Shown here piece by piece: positions 1 to 8,238 of a DNA stretch of 64,000 nucleotides (positions are counted from its first letter, which is position 1; the number at the start of each line of letters is the position of its first letter). The DNA lies in assembly GCF_024721115.1 (NCBI RefSeq), contig NZ_JAMDHK010000017.1:1-64000 (forward strand). The letters are read 5' to 3'. Origin of the DNA: Salipiger pentaromativorans. Lineage in GTDB: Bacteria; Pseudomonadota; Alphaproteobacteria; Rhodobacterales; Rhodobacteraceae. The notes under the pieces were generated by a model. That model worked only from the letters and a program-made list of their open reading frames with translations, did not search any database and was not told the origin of the DNA. A program made the position numbers and the translations under genes.

Positions 1-420
1 CATCGGCAGGTAGATGACGACGCGGTCGCCGCGCATGACGCCCTGGGAGAGCAGGACGTTGGCCATGCGGTTCACCTTGTCGTAGAGCTCACGATAGGTG
101 ATGTGCTGGGCGGGATCGCTGGGGTCGTCGGGTTCGAAGATGATGGCGGTCTGGTTGGCGCGGGTCTTGAGGTGCCGGTCGATGCAGTTATAGGCGACGT
201 TGAGCACGCCGTCCTCGTACCATTTGATATCGACCTTGCCGAAGTCGAAGCAGGTGTTCTTGATCTTGGTCGGCCGCGCCATCCAGTCGAGCCGCTGCGC
301 CTGTTCGGCCCAGAACCCGTCCGGGTCGCTCAGCGACCGCGCGTACATCTCATCGTACCGCGCCGCATCAATATGCGCGCCGGTCACAAACTCGGACGAC
401 GGGGGGTAGGTGTCGGACAT
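1..420 (-). CDS. acs: Acetyl-CoA synthetase, N-terminal part (cut by window edge)
   Basis: Reading the minus strand from the ATG at 420 gives 140 codons open to the window edge. They encode the typical start of AMP-forming acetyl-CoA synthetase: the region around FWAEQAQRLDW, then WYEDGVLNVAYNCIDRHL, the ITYRELYDKVNRMAN segment and a GDRVVIYLPM segment leading into the adenylation domain. The enzyme activates acetate to acetyl-CoA via acetyl-AMP in the cytoplasm. It is co-oriented with, and 158 nt downstream of, the Liv-type transporter genes. An acetate-type regulator and a CrbS-like sensor kinase lie further along, so the whole block looks devoted to short-chain acid use. The C-terminal two thirds is outside the window. 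Confidence 0.93.
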   Translation of the reverse strand, partial: MSDTYPPSSEFVTGAHIDAARYDEMYARSLSDPDGFWAEQAQRLDWMARPTKIKNTCFDFGKVDIKWYEDGVLNVAYNCIDRHLKTRANQTAIIFEPDDPSDPAQHITYRELYDKVNRMANVLLSQGVMRGDRVVIYLPM

Positions 421-542
421 GTGTGGTTCCTCCTCCACGAAATGCGATGCTCAAGGGAAGCGCGCTGCCGGAAGGATGGCAATAGGCATTTGGTGGAATG
501 ATTCAGCAACCAGCGCACAAATTTTACACAGACTCCCCGCCG

Positions 543-568
543 GATGCGGAGGGCGGACCCTCCGCATC
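543..568 (-). terminator. Hairpin after livF
   Basis: A perfect 11-bp stem (GATGCGGAGGG at 543-553 pairing with 558-568) with a 4-nt loop begins 10 nt after the livF stop. No T-run follows on the minus strand, so it may attenuate read-through into acs or stabilise the transcript end rather than stop transcription fully. Confidence 0.5.
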
Positions 569-578
569 GTGAGCGCTA

Positions 579-1334
579 TCAGATGGCGAGATATTCCGCC
601 CGCAGGCTCTCGTTTTCCAGCACCTCGGCGGCGGTGCCGTCGAAGACGATGGACCCGGTGTCGAGGATGATTGCCCGGTCGGCGAGCTGCAGCGCGCGAA
701 CGGCGTTCTGCTCCACGAGGATCGTGGTCATGCCCTGCTCCTTGATGTGGCGCAGGGTCTTTTCGATCTCGTCCACGATCACCGGCGCCAGCCCCTCATA
801 GGGCTCGTCCAGAAGCAGCACCTTGATGTCGCGGGCCAGTGCCCGGGCGATGGCCAGCATCTGCTGTTCGCCGCCCGAAAGCGTGACGCCCTCTTGCTTG
901 CGGCGTTCGCCGAGACGCGGAAAGAGATCGTAGAGGCGGTCGATCGACCAGCCGACGGGCGGGGCGATCTGCGCAAGTTGCAGGTTCTCCTCGACCGTCA
1001 GGCCGGGGATGATGCAGCGGTCCTCGGGCACGAGGCCCAGACCGTTCGAGGCCGCCTCGTAGGAGCTCATATTGTGCAGCGGCTTGTGATCGAGCCAGAT
1101 CTCGCCCTTCTGCACCTGGGGCGAATCCAGCCGGGCGATGGAGCGCAGCGTGGTGGTTTTGCCTGCGCCATTGCGGCCCAGCAGCGCGACGATCTCGCCC
1201 TCGTGCACATTGAAGGAGATGCCCTGCACGATATAGCTCTCGCCGTAATAGGAATGCATGTCCCAGACGGAGAGGAAGGCCGGGGCGGTCTCGGCCATGT
1301 TGGCGTTCTTGGAAAAATCCGGTCTGACGTTCAT
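579..1334 (-). CDS. livF: Branched-chain-type ABC transporter ATP-binding protein LivF
   Basis: This 251-residue protein is an ABC ATPase of the LivF subfamily. It shows a Walker A motif GRNGAGKTT, signature LSGGEQQ, Walker B VLLLDEP and the switch segment TILVEQNA typical of LivF. A GGAGG sequence stands 9 nt before the ATG at 1334. It is the last transporter gene of a Liv operon (substrate-binding protein, LivH, LivM, LivG, LivF) that runs toward acs. LivF and LivG form the cytoplasmic nucleotide-binding pair. The substrate is not shown by sequence; the acs context suggests a short-chain carboxylate or related compound rather than an amino acid. Confidence 0.9.
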   Translation of the reverse strand: MNVRPDFSKNANMAETAPAFLSVWDMHSYYGESYIVQGISFNVHEGEIVALLGRNGAGKTTTLRSIARLDSPQVQKGEIWLDHKPLHNMSSYEAASNGLGLVPEDRCIIPGLTVEENLQLAQIAPPVGWSIDRLYDLFPRLGERRKQEGVTLSGGEQQMLAIARALARDIKVLLLDEPYEGLAPVIVDEIEKTLRHIKEQGMTTILVEQNAVRALQLADRAIILDTGSIVFDGTAAEVLENESLRAEYLAI

Positions 1335-1418
1335 TTCTTCGGTCCTCCCGTCCCGGAGCGGATCCGGGACCTCCTGCGTGGAGCCCCCGGGGACAGGCCC
1401 GGGGCGCGTTGCTTGGGG

Positions 1419-2174
1419 TCAGGCATGTTCGCCCAGATAGGCTTCCTGCACCTTCGGATGGCCCTTGATGTTCTCGGGCGTGTCCTCGACCAGCGGGGTG
1501 CCCTGGGCCAGCACGGTGATCCGGTCGGCGAGCGAGAACACCACATGCATGTCGTGTTCGATGATGCACATCGTGATGTCGCGCTTTTCCTTGATCTCCT
1601 TCAGCAGGTCGATCGTGTTGTTGGTGTCGGCGCGCGCCATGCCGGCGGTCGGCTCGTCGAGCAGCAGCAGCCGCGGTTCCTGCACCAGACACATCGCCAT
1701 CTCGAGCCGCCGCTTGTCGCCGCGCGACATCGAGGCCGAGTGCATATTGCGCTTGTCCAGCATGTTCACGTCGTCGAGCATCTGTTCGGCGCGGGTGATC
1801 AGCTCGGACTCGCTCTCCACCGCTTCGATGGCGTGCAGGCGGAAGATGCCGTCCCGCTTGGCGAAGAGCGGGATCATCATGTTTTCCATCACCGTCAGAT
1901 CGCCGAAGATCTCCGGTGTCTGGAACACCCGTGAAATCCCCATCTGGTTGATCTCGAAGGGTTTGCGCCCCAGCACCGACTGCCCGTCGAACATCACCGA
2001 CCCGGTGTCGGGGATCAGCTTGCCGACGAGGCAGTTGAGCAGCGTGGATTTGCCCGCGCCGTTGGGGCCGATGATGGCGTGCACCGTGTTCTCCTGCACG
2101 GAGAGGGTCACGTCGCTCAGTGCCTTCAGCCCGCCGAAGCGCTTGTTCACGTCCTTGACGTCGAGAATGCCCAT
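1419..2174 (-). CDS. livG: Branched-chain-type ABC transporter ATP-binding protein LivG
   Basis: This 251-residue ABC ATPase has Walker A GPNGAGKST, Walker B RLLLLDEPTAG and the H-loop in MCIIEHDMHVV. The signature motif is unusual, MSRGDKRR in place of LSGGQ, resembling the relaxed signatures of UrtD-type proteins. GGAG lies 10 nt before the ATG. The gene sits between livM and livF in the same operon. It is the second nucleotide-binding subunit and would pair with LivF on the LivH/LivM pore. Confidence 0.88.
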   Translation of the reverse strand: MGILDVKDVNKRFGGLKALSDVTLSVQENTVHAIIGPNGAGKSTLLNCLVGKLIPDTGSVMFDGQSVLGRKPFEINQMGISRVFQTPEIFGDLTVMENMMIPLFAKRDGIFRLHAIEAVESESELITRAEQMLDDVNMLDKRNMHSASMSRGDKRRLEMAMCLVQEPRLLLLDEPTAGMARADTNNTIDLLKEIKEKRDITMCIIEHDMHVVFSLADRITVLAQGTPLVEDTPENIKGHPKVQEAYLGEHA

Positions 2175-2186
2175 AATCGCGTCTCC

Positions 2187-3389
2187 TTACTCGGCGGGGG
2201 TGGTGCTAGCGGATTTGGCGTCGTCCTTGGCCGGCTTGCGGCGCAGGCGTCGGGCGATGCGCTGCCCGCCCTCCACCAGCCCGCCGGGCAGGAAGATCAC
2301 GATCAGCATGAACAGCAGGCCCAGCGTCAGGTGCCAGCCCTTGCCGACGAAGGGGTGGATGAGGCCGACCACCAGATCCTCGAGCCCATCGGGCAGGAAG
2401 GAGACCCAGCCATGCACCACCTGGTCGTTGATCTTGGAGAAGATGTTCTCGAAATACTTGATGAAGCCCGCACCCAGCACCGGGCCGATCAGGGTGCCCG
2501 CACCGCCGAGGATGGTCATCAGCACCACCTCACCAGACGCCGTCCACTGCATGCGCTCGGCGCCTGCCAGCGGGTCCATGCAGGCCAGCAGCCCGCCGGC
2601 GAGCCCGGCATACATGCCCGAGATCACGAAGGCCGCCAGCGTGTAGGGGCGCGCGTTGAGGCCGGTATAGTAAAGCCGGTTCTGGTTCGACTTGATCGCG
2701 CGCAGCATCATGCCGAAGGGCGAGCGGAAGATGCGGATCGCCACGTAGAAGGAGATCAGCATGATGATCGCGGCGAGGTAGTAGCCCACGGAGAACTGGA
2801 ACTCCCAGGGGCCGAGCGTGAGCGTCTCGAAGCTGCGCATCTCCATCCCGAAGAGGTTGGTCACCGGGATGCCGCCATCGGCGGTAGCCGAGACGCCGAG
2901 GATACGCGGATCGTCCAGGGTGATCTGGAGCCCGGTCTCGCCGTTGGTGATCGGGGTCAGCACCGAATAGGCGAGGTTGTAGCTCATCTGCGCGAAGGCC
3001 AGCGTCAGGATCGAGAAATAGATGCCCGAGCGGCGCAGGCTCACATAGCCGATCACCACCGCGAAGAGGCCCGCCACGATCATCGACAGCAGGATCGCGG
3101 GGATCACGTTCATGCTCAGCAGCTTGAACATCCACACTGCCGCATAAGAGCCGACGCCGAGAAAGGCCGCGTGACCGAAGCTCAGATAGCCGGTGAGGCC
3201 GAAGAGAATGTTGAAGCCGATGGCGAGGATCCCGAAGATCACGAAACGCTGCATCAGGTCGGGGTAGCCCGCGTTGAACTGCGCCAGCCCGCTATCGGTG
3301 GGGAAGGGGTTCAGGATGAAGGGTGCGAACAGCGCCAGCACCGCGACGATCAGGAACAGGGTGACGTCTTTTTTACCAAGTCCGAGCAT
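2187..3389 (-). CDS. livM: Branched-chain-type ABC transporter permease LivM
   Basis: This 400-residue inner-membrane permease has about ten hydrophobic segments. It carries the LivM hallmarks [20 protein letters not shown] near residue 65 and the cytoplasmic coupling segment [19 protein letters not shown] near residue 225. The C-terminal tail (about residues 375-400) is basic and cytoplasmic. Its start lies 4 nt after the livH stop with GGAGG overlapping the end of livH, so the two are translationally linked. An extra soluble-looking stretch of about 50 residues (roughly 135-185) between membrane segments is typical of the acs-linked members of the family. Confidence 0.9.
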   Translation of the reverse strand: MLGLGKKDVTLFLIVAVLALFAPFILNPFPTDSGLAQFNAGYPDLMQRFVIFGILAIGFNILFGLTGYLSFGHAAFLGVGSYAAVWMFKLLSMNVIPAILLSMIVAGLFAVVIGYVSLRRSGIYFSILTLAFAQMSYNLAYSVLTPITNGETGLQITLDDPRILGVSATADGGIPVTNLFGMEMRSFETLTLGPWEFQFSVGYYLAAIIMLISFYVAIRIFRSPFGMMLRAIKSNQNRLYYTGLNARPYTLAAFVISGMYAGLAGGLLACMDPLAGAERMQWTASGEVVLMTILGGAGTLIGPVLGAGFIKYFENIFSKINDQVVHGWVSFLPDGLEDLVVGLIHPFVGKGWHLTLGLLFMLIVIFLPGGLVEGGQRIARRLRRKPAKDDAKSASTTPAE

Positions 3390-3393
3390 GCGC

Positions 3394-4425
3394 TTAGTCC
3401 TCCATCACGCCCTTGCGGCCCATGAGGCCCCGCGGGCGGGTCAGCAGAATGATGATGGCCACGAGATAGATGATGATCTGGTCGATGCCGGGCAGGATCG
3501 ACTTGATCTCATTCATCGAGGCAAAGCTCTCCAGAATACCCAGGAGGAAGCCGGCGAGCACGGCGCCCGGAAGCGAGCCCATGCCGCCGACGACCACAAC
3601 CACGAAACTCAGCACCAGGAAATCCATGCCCATGTGGTAATTCGGCGAGTTGATCGGCGCGTACATCACCCCCGCGAGCCCGGCCACGGCGGCGGCCAAC
3701 CCGAACATGATGGTAAAGCGGCGGTCGATATTGATGCCCAGCAGCCCCACGGTCTCGCGGTCGGCCATGCCGGCGCGCACCACCATGCCGAAGGTGGTGA
3801 ATTGCAGGAAGGCAAAGACGGCGCCGATGATCACCGCGGCAAAGGCGAAATACACGAGCCGCCAATAGGGGTAGATGATCGCGTTGGGATCGAAGCCCAG
3901 CAGCACGCCGAAATCGAAGGAGCCACGGAAGGCGTCGGGCGCCGGGGTCGGGATCGGGTTGGCGCCGTAGATCTGCTTGATCACCTCTTGCAGCACGATG
4001 GCGAGACCGAAGGTCACCAGGATCTGATCCGCATGCGGGCGCTTGTAGAAATGCTTGATGAGACCCCGCTCCATGATCACGCCGATGGCGATCATCACCG
4101 GGATCGAGAACAGGATCGCCAGCGGCACCGACCAGTCGATGATCGAGGCGCCGAGGCTTTCGCCGAAGAGGTCCTGCACATAGGGGACATCGACCTTGAG
4201 CGGGTTGCCGAGGAAATCGGTGCGGGTCTCGTCCACGACCTGGTGGCTGAGGGTCAGCAGCCGGTTCAGGGTGACGGCGCAGAAGGCGCCGATCATGAAC
4301 AGGGCGCCATGGGCGAAGTTCACCACGCCCAGCGTCCCGAAGATCAGGGTGAGCCCCAGGGCGATCAGCGCATAGGCCGACCCCTTGTCGAGCCCGTTCA
4401 GAATTTGAAGGATGATTGCGTCCAT
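3394..4425 (-). CDS. livH: Branched-chain-type ABC transporter permease LivH
   Basis: This 343-residue permease has the LivH signature [22 protein letters not shown] near residue 22 and the coupling segment [19 protein letters not shown] near residue 215. It has about eight membrane segments. A hydrophilic insertion of roughly 35 residues after the second membrane segment (around 58-90) makes it longer than the usual 290-300 residues. It is the partner of LivM and lies 111 nt downstream of the binding-protein gene, which suggests a cotranscribed unit with higher expression of the binding protein. Confidence 0.9.
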   Translation of the reverse strand: MDAIILQILNGLDKGSAYALIALGLTLIFGTLGVVNFAHGALFMIGAFCAVTLNRLLTLSHQVVDETRTDFLGNPLKVDVPYVQDLFGESLGASIIDWSVPLAILFSIPVMIAIGVIMERGLIKHFYKRPHADQILVTFGLAIVLQEVIKQIYGANPIPTPAPDAFRGSFDFGVLLGFDPNAIIYPYWRLVYFAFAAVIIGAVFAFLQFTTFGMVVRAGMADRETVGLLGINIDRRFTIMFGLAAAVAGLAGVMYAPINSPNYHMGMDFLVLSFVVVVVGGMGSLPGAVLAGFLLGILESFASMNEIKSILPGIDQIIIYLVAIIILLTRPRGLMGRKGVMED

Positions 4426-4536
4426 GTCCCGGCCTTTACGGTCAAAGGAAGTGGGTGCGTTCCCGGCACAGAGGCCGGGAACGCTGGGGATACGACCGCA
4501 GGAAACGAGTCTGGCGGTCGTAACTGGCGCTGGAGA

Positions 4537-5928
4537 TCAGGCGCCCGGGTTGCAGGACCCGAGCGAGCCGCCCGCGAACATCGGGTGATCGGGCTCGTAC
4601 CAGACCTGGGCCACCGGGGTGACCTCGACCACTTCCAGAAGGTCGAATTCCGAGGTCGGGTTCTCTTTCCCGCGCACGACCAGCACGTCCTTGAAGCACT
4701 GGTGGTCGGCCGAGCGGTAAAGCGTCTGGCCGTTGCCGAGCCCGTCGAAGAGATAGCCCTTGTTGGCGGGCGAGGAGATGCCGGGCAGCGAACTGTCGCC
4801 GCCTTCCAGCGCCTCGACCACCGCGCAGGGATCGAAGGAGCCCGCGCGCTGCACCGCATCCGCGTAAAGCAGCGTCTGCACATAGCAGGTGTGGGCGGCC
4901 TGGCTCGGCGGGAAGCCGTATTTGGTGCCGAAGGACTTCACGAAAGCCTTGGTGCCCTCGTCCTGCAGCGACCAGTGCCAGTTGGTGGAGCCGAGGATCC
5001 CCTTGATGTTCTCACCGGCACCGCGTGCCATCAGGCGCGAGAACAGCGGCACGACGATCTCGAAGTTGCGGCCGTTCACCTGCTTTTCACGCAGGCCGAA
5101 CTGCACGGCATTGGTGAGCGAGTTCACCATGTTGCCGCCGTAGTGGTTCAGGATCAGCACATCGGCGCCCGAGTTCAGCACCGGCGCGATATAGGACGAG
5201 AAATCGGTCTGGGCGAGCGGGGTCTTGACGGTCTCGACCGTTTCCCATCCCAGCGCCTCGGTGGCCGCCTTGATCGACTCTTCCTGGGTCCAGCCCCAGG
5301 TGTAGTCGGCGGTCAGGTGATAGGCCTTGCGGTCGCCGCCATATTGCTTGGCCAGCACCGGGGCCAGCGCTGCGCCCGACATATAGGCGTCGAAGAAGTG
5401 GCGGAAGCCGTTGGCCTTCTTGTCCTTGCCGGTGGTGTCGTTGGAGTGGGTGAGCCCGGCCATGAAGATCACGCCCGCCTCCTGGCAGAGCCCCTGAACG
5501 GCCACGGCCACGCCCGAGGACGAGCCGCCGGTGATCATGATGGCGCCGTCTTTCTCGATCATCGACTTGGCCGAGGCGCGGGCGGCGTCGGATTTGGTCT
5601 GGGTGTCGCCGGTGACGTATTCGACCTTCTTGCCGAGGATGCCGGTGCCGTCCAGCGCCTTGGAGCTGAAGGTGTTCAGCATGCCGCCGTCGCCGCCGCC
5701 GTTCAGATGCTCGACCGCCAGCTCATAGGCGCGCAGCTCGTCGGCGCCCTCGTCGGCATAGGGGCCGGTCTGCGGCACGTTGAACCCGAGCGTCACCGAG
5801 CCGCCGGTGGGCGCGTTGGTGAAGGCGCGGGCCGACGAGGCGGTAAAGATCGTCGGCAGCGCGACGCCGGCGCCGGCCACGGCACCCGTCTTCAGCACGC
5901 CACGGCGAGTCAGAGTCGTCTTGGACAT
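4537..5928 (-). CDS. Tat-exported Liv-type ABC transporter substrate-binding protein
   Basis: The protein has 463 residues from the ATG at 5928, chosen over an upstream in-frame ATG because GGAGG lies just before it and the N-terminus becomes a clean twin-arginine signal (TRRGVLKTGAVAGAG, cleavage likely after SSARA). The mature part is a periplasmic type-I binding fold of the urea/amide/branched-chain family, starting near VTLGFNVPQTGPYADEG. It is the first gene of the liv-acs block and is divergent from the ScfR-type regulator. The ligand is unknown; the neighbourhood argues for a small carboxylate or a compound that yields acetate. Confidence 0.88.
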   Translation of the reverse strand: MSKTTLTRRGVLKTGAVAGAGVALPTIFTASSARAFTNAPTGGSVTLGFNVPQTGPYADEGADELRAYELAVEHLNGGGDGGMLNTFSSKALDGTGILGKKVEYVTGDTQTKSDAARASAKSMIEKDGAIMITGGSSSGVAVAVQGLCQEAGVIFMAGLTHSNDTTGKDKKANGFRHFFDAYMSGAALAPVLAKQYGGDRKAYHLTADYTWGWTQEESIKAATEALGWETVETVKTPLAQTDFSSYIAPVLNSGADVLILNHYGGNMVNSLTNAVQFGLREKQVNGRNFEIVVPLFSRLMARGAGENIKGILGSTNWHWSLQDEGTKAFVKSFGTKYGFPPSQAAHTCYVQTLLYADAVQRAGSFDPCAVVEALEGGDSSLPGISSPANKGYLFDGLGNGQTLYRSADHQCFKDVLVVRGKENPTSEFDLLEVVEVTPVAQVWYEPDHPMFAGGSLGSCNPGA

Positions 5929-5940
5929 AAAATCCTCCCA

Positions 5941-6014
5941 TTTTGCAAAGCTGCGCGAGAGGGCTCCTCTTCCCTCTGGCGCGAGCACGAAATCGTGCAA
6001 ATCCAGTATTTGCG
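5941..6014. promoter_or_regulatory. TTTGCAAA-type sites upstream of the binding-protein gene
   Basis: A TTTTGCAAAG element at 5941-5950 and an inverted repeat TGCAAAT-N5-ATTTGCG at 5996-6014 lie just upstream of the transporter operon. Regulators of the RamB/PrpR/ScfR family are known to bind TTTGCAAA-like sequences, and such a regulator is encoded divergently here. The match is by eye. Confidence 0.4.
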
Positions 6015-6060
6015 ATGGAGTGAAAATCACGCAACAACTGCTTTTTGGTAAACAATTTTT

Positions 6061-6089
6061 TTGTCAACGACTGAACAGTATACTATAGT
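6061..6089 (+). promoter_or_regulatory. Candidate sigma-70 promoter of the ScfR-type regulator
   Basis: TTGTCA at 6061-6066 and TATAGT at 6084-6089 are separated by exactly 17 nt. They lie in the only strongly AT-rich stretch of this divergent region, 60 nt before the regulator's start codon. Confidence 0.5.
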
Positions 6090-6149
6090 CTTCTGTAAAG
6101 TGTTTTATGTCGCGCCGCAGAAAGGCGTTGAAAGGACAGGAAAAGCGTC

Positions 6150-7460
6150 ATGGCCCGCGACACGCTCACCGGCTCGCGCATTCGCGAACGCCGGGTCATC
6201 CTTGGGATGAAACAGGCGGAACTGGCGCGCCGGGCCGATATCTCTGCCTCTTATCTTAACCTCATCGAACACAACAGGCGTAGAATCGGCGGCAAGCTGC
6301 TGCTCGATATCGCCGAGATTCTGGGGGTCGAGCCCTCGGTCCTGACCGAAGGGGCCGAGGCGGCGCTGATTGCCACTCTGCGCGAGGCGGCGCTGCGCAC
6401 GCAGGCCAGCGGCGCCGAGCTGGACCGGCTCGACGAGTTTGCCGGGCGCTTCCCGGGCTGGGCCCGATTGCTGGCCGACAACCGGGCGCGGATCGACACG
6501 CTGGAACGCTCGGTCGAGGCGCTGACCGACCGCCTTGCGCATGACCCGCATCTCGCCGATGCGCTGCACGAGATGCTGACCATGGTGACGGCGATCCGCT
6601 CGACGGCCTCGATCCTCGCCGAGCCGGGGGATCTCGATCCCGATTGGCAGCGCCGCTTTCACCGCAACATCTATGAGGACAGCGCGCGGCTGGCGGAGAG
6701 CAGCCGCAGCCTGGTGTCCTATCTCGAGGCCGAGGGCAAGGCGGCGGCGGAAAGCGGCACGCCGCAGGAAGAGGTGGAGGCGCTGTTCGAGGCGGCGGAT
6801 TATCATATCGCGCTGCTCGACGCGGGGGCGGCGCCGGAACGGGCGGTGCAGGAAATGGGCGGCGCGCTGTCCTCCACCGCGCGTGCGCTGCTGCATCGCG
6901 CCTTCTCGCGCTATGCGGCCGATGCGGCGGCGATGCCGCTGGCCCAGGTGCTCGAGGCGGTGGTGGGCACCGGGACCGATCCGCTGGCGCTGGCCCGGCG
7001 GTTCGGGACCGATCCCGCCCGCGCCATGCGGCGGTTGGCTTCGCTGCCCGCCGATGCGCCCTGCGGGGCGGTCGGGCTGGCGATCTGCGATGCCTCGGGC
7101 GTTTTCACCTTCCGCAAGCCGCTGCCGGATTTCCCCATTCCGCGCTTCGGGGCCGATTGTCCGCTCTGGCCGCTGTTCCCGGCGCTCAGCCGGCCGATGT
7201 CGGTGCTGAGCCGCGTGCTCCACGCCGCCGGGCGGCAAAGCGGCGCGGTCACCGCCATCGCCTTTGCTCAGCCCGCGGGCCCGCCCGAGCTGAACCGCGA
7301 GCCGGTCTTCGAGGCGCATATGATGATCGCGCCCGCGACGCGCCGCTCTACTGACGAGGCCGAGGAGGTCGGCATCACCTGCCGCATCTGTCCGCGCATC
7401 GCCTGCCGGGCGCGGCGCGAACCCTCGTTGCTGGGGGATCCGGCGCAGCAGGGGTTTTGA
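6150..7460 (+). CDS. XRE-family short-chain fatty acid regulator (RamB/ScfR type)
   Basis: This 436-residue protein has an XRE helix-turn-helix at about residues 9-63 (IRERRVILGMKQAELARRADISASYLNLIEHNRR) and ends in a cysteine-rich motif, CRICPRIACRARREP, near 411-425. That motif marks the RamB/PrpR-like short-chain fatty acyl regulators, which control acetate and propionate assimilation genes. The middle region is long, alanine-rich and helical. It is divergent from the transporter/acs operon and shares a control region with TTTGCAAA-type sites, so it most likely regulates that operon and itself in response to acyl-CoA level. Confidence 0.85.
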   Translation: MARDTLTGSRIRERRVILGMKQAELARRADISASYLNLIEHNRRRIGGKLLLDIAEILGVEPSVLTEGAEAALIATLREAALRTQASGAELDRLDEFAGRFPGWARLLADNRARIDTLERSVEALTDRLAHDPHLADALHEMLTMVTAIRSTASILAEPGDLDPDWQRRFHRNIYEDSARLAESSRSLVSYLEAEGKAAAESGTPQEEVEALFEAADYHIALLDAGAAPERAVQEMGGALSSTARALLHRAFSRYAADAAAMPLAQVLEAVVGTGTDPLALARRFGTDPARAMRRLASLPADAPCGAVGLAICDASGVFTFRKPLPDFPIPRFGADCPLWPLFPALSRPMSVLSRVLHAAGRQSGAVTAIAFAQPAGPPELNREPVFEAHMMIAPATRRSTDEAEEVGITCRICPRIACRARREPSLLGDPAQQGF

Positions 7461-7564
7461 TCTTTTGACACCCGGCGCCGCATTGGCGATAAGTTCTTTA
7501 CTAAGGGGGAGGATAACCACGGACTCCCGGGCCGCAGGGCCCGGTGCCGGGGGAAAGGGGCGAC

Positions 7565-7939
7565 ATGTCGAAACGTGTGATGCTGATCGAGGATGAGCCG
7601 AATATCATCGAGGCGATCAGTTTCATCCTGTCGCGCGAAGGGCTCGCGGTCGAGACCCATTCCGATGGCACCACCGCCAATGAAAAGCTGCGCGCCTGCC
7701 GGCCCGATCTGCTGATCCTCGATGTGATGCTGCCGGGCAAAAGCGGCTATGACATCCTGCGCGAGCTGCGCGAGGATACCGCCACCGCCGAACTGCCGGT
7801 GCTGATGCTCACCGCCCGCGGCCAATCGCGCGACCGCGAGATGGCCGAGCGGGCAGGGGTCTCGGCTTTCATGACCAAACCCTTCTCGAACGCCGAGATG
7901 CTCGAGACGGTCCGCGCGCTCGTGGCCGGAGGCGCATGA
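7565..7939 (+). CDS. Single-domain response regulator (CheY-like)
   Basis: The protein has 124 residues from the ATG at 7565; a GTG seven codons upstream is less likely. It consists of one receiver domain with the acidic pair at residues 10-11, phospho-acceptor Asp53 in LILDVMLPG, and the conserved Lys in FMTKPFS. There is no output domain. It overlaps the next gene by ATGA and is three genes into no longer operon: regulator, small membrane protein, transporter-kinase. Known CrbS kinases pair with CrbR, which carries a LuxR-type DNA-binding domain; here that domain is missing, so the receiver may act through another protein. Confidence 0.88.
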   Translation: MSKRVMLIEDEPNIIEAISFILSREGLAVETHSDGTTANEKLRACRPDLLILDVMLPGKSGYDILRELREDTATAELPVLMLTARGQSRDREMAERAGVSAFMTKPFSNAEMLETVRALVAGGA

Positions 7940-8238
7940 GCGAGGCCGGCCCCCCGCGGCGGGGCGTGCCGCCGGTGTTTCTCGAGCGGCAGTCTTATCG
8001 CCGCCGGCGCGTCATCGACGCGGCGCGGGTGTTGCCGCTGATCGGGCTGATGCTCTGGCTGATCCCGCTGCTCTGGCGCGAAGACGGCGCGGCGGCGGTG
8101 CGGTCGTCGAGCGCCATCGTCTACCTGTTCGGGGTCTGGGCCTTTCTGGTGCTGGGCGCGGTGATCTTGTCGACGCGGCTCGCGGCGCAGGGCCGCGACG
8201 GTGGCGAGGGCGAGGCCGGCGGCGGAGAGGCGCCATGA
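7936..8238 (+). CDS. Small two-helix membrane protein in the sensor operon
   Basis: This 100-residue protein has two hydrophobic segments (about residues 33-46 and 58-80), a basic N-terminus and a Gly/Glu-rich tail. It overlaps the response regulator upstream and the transporter-kinase downstream, each by four bases. I do not recognise a named family. Small proteins at this position are common next to SSS-kinase genes in Rhodobacteraceae, and it may be an accessory subunit of the membrane sensor, but that is inference. Confidence 0.7.
   Translation: MSEAGPPRRGVPPVFLERQSYRRRRVIDAARVLPLIGLMLWLIPLLWREDGAAAVRSSSAIVYLFGVWAFLVLGAVILSTRLAAQGRDGGEGEAGGGEAP

Noticed and set aside
6039-6067. TTGACA on the minus strand (6067-6062) as the -35 of the transporter promoter
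   Set aside because: No acceptable -10 hexamer lies 16-18 nt further on (the sequence there is AAAGCA), so I did not list it.
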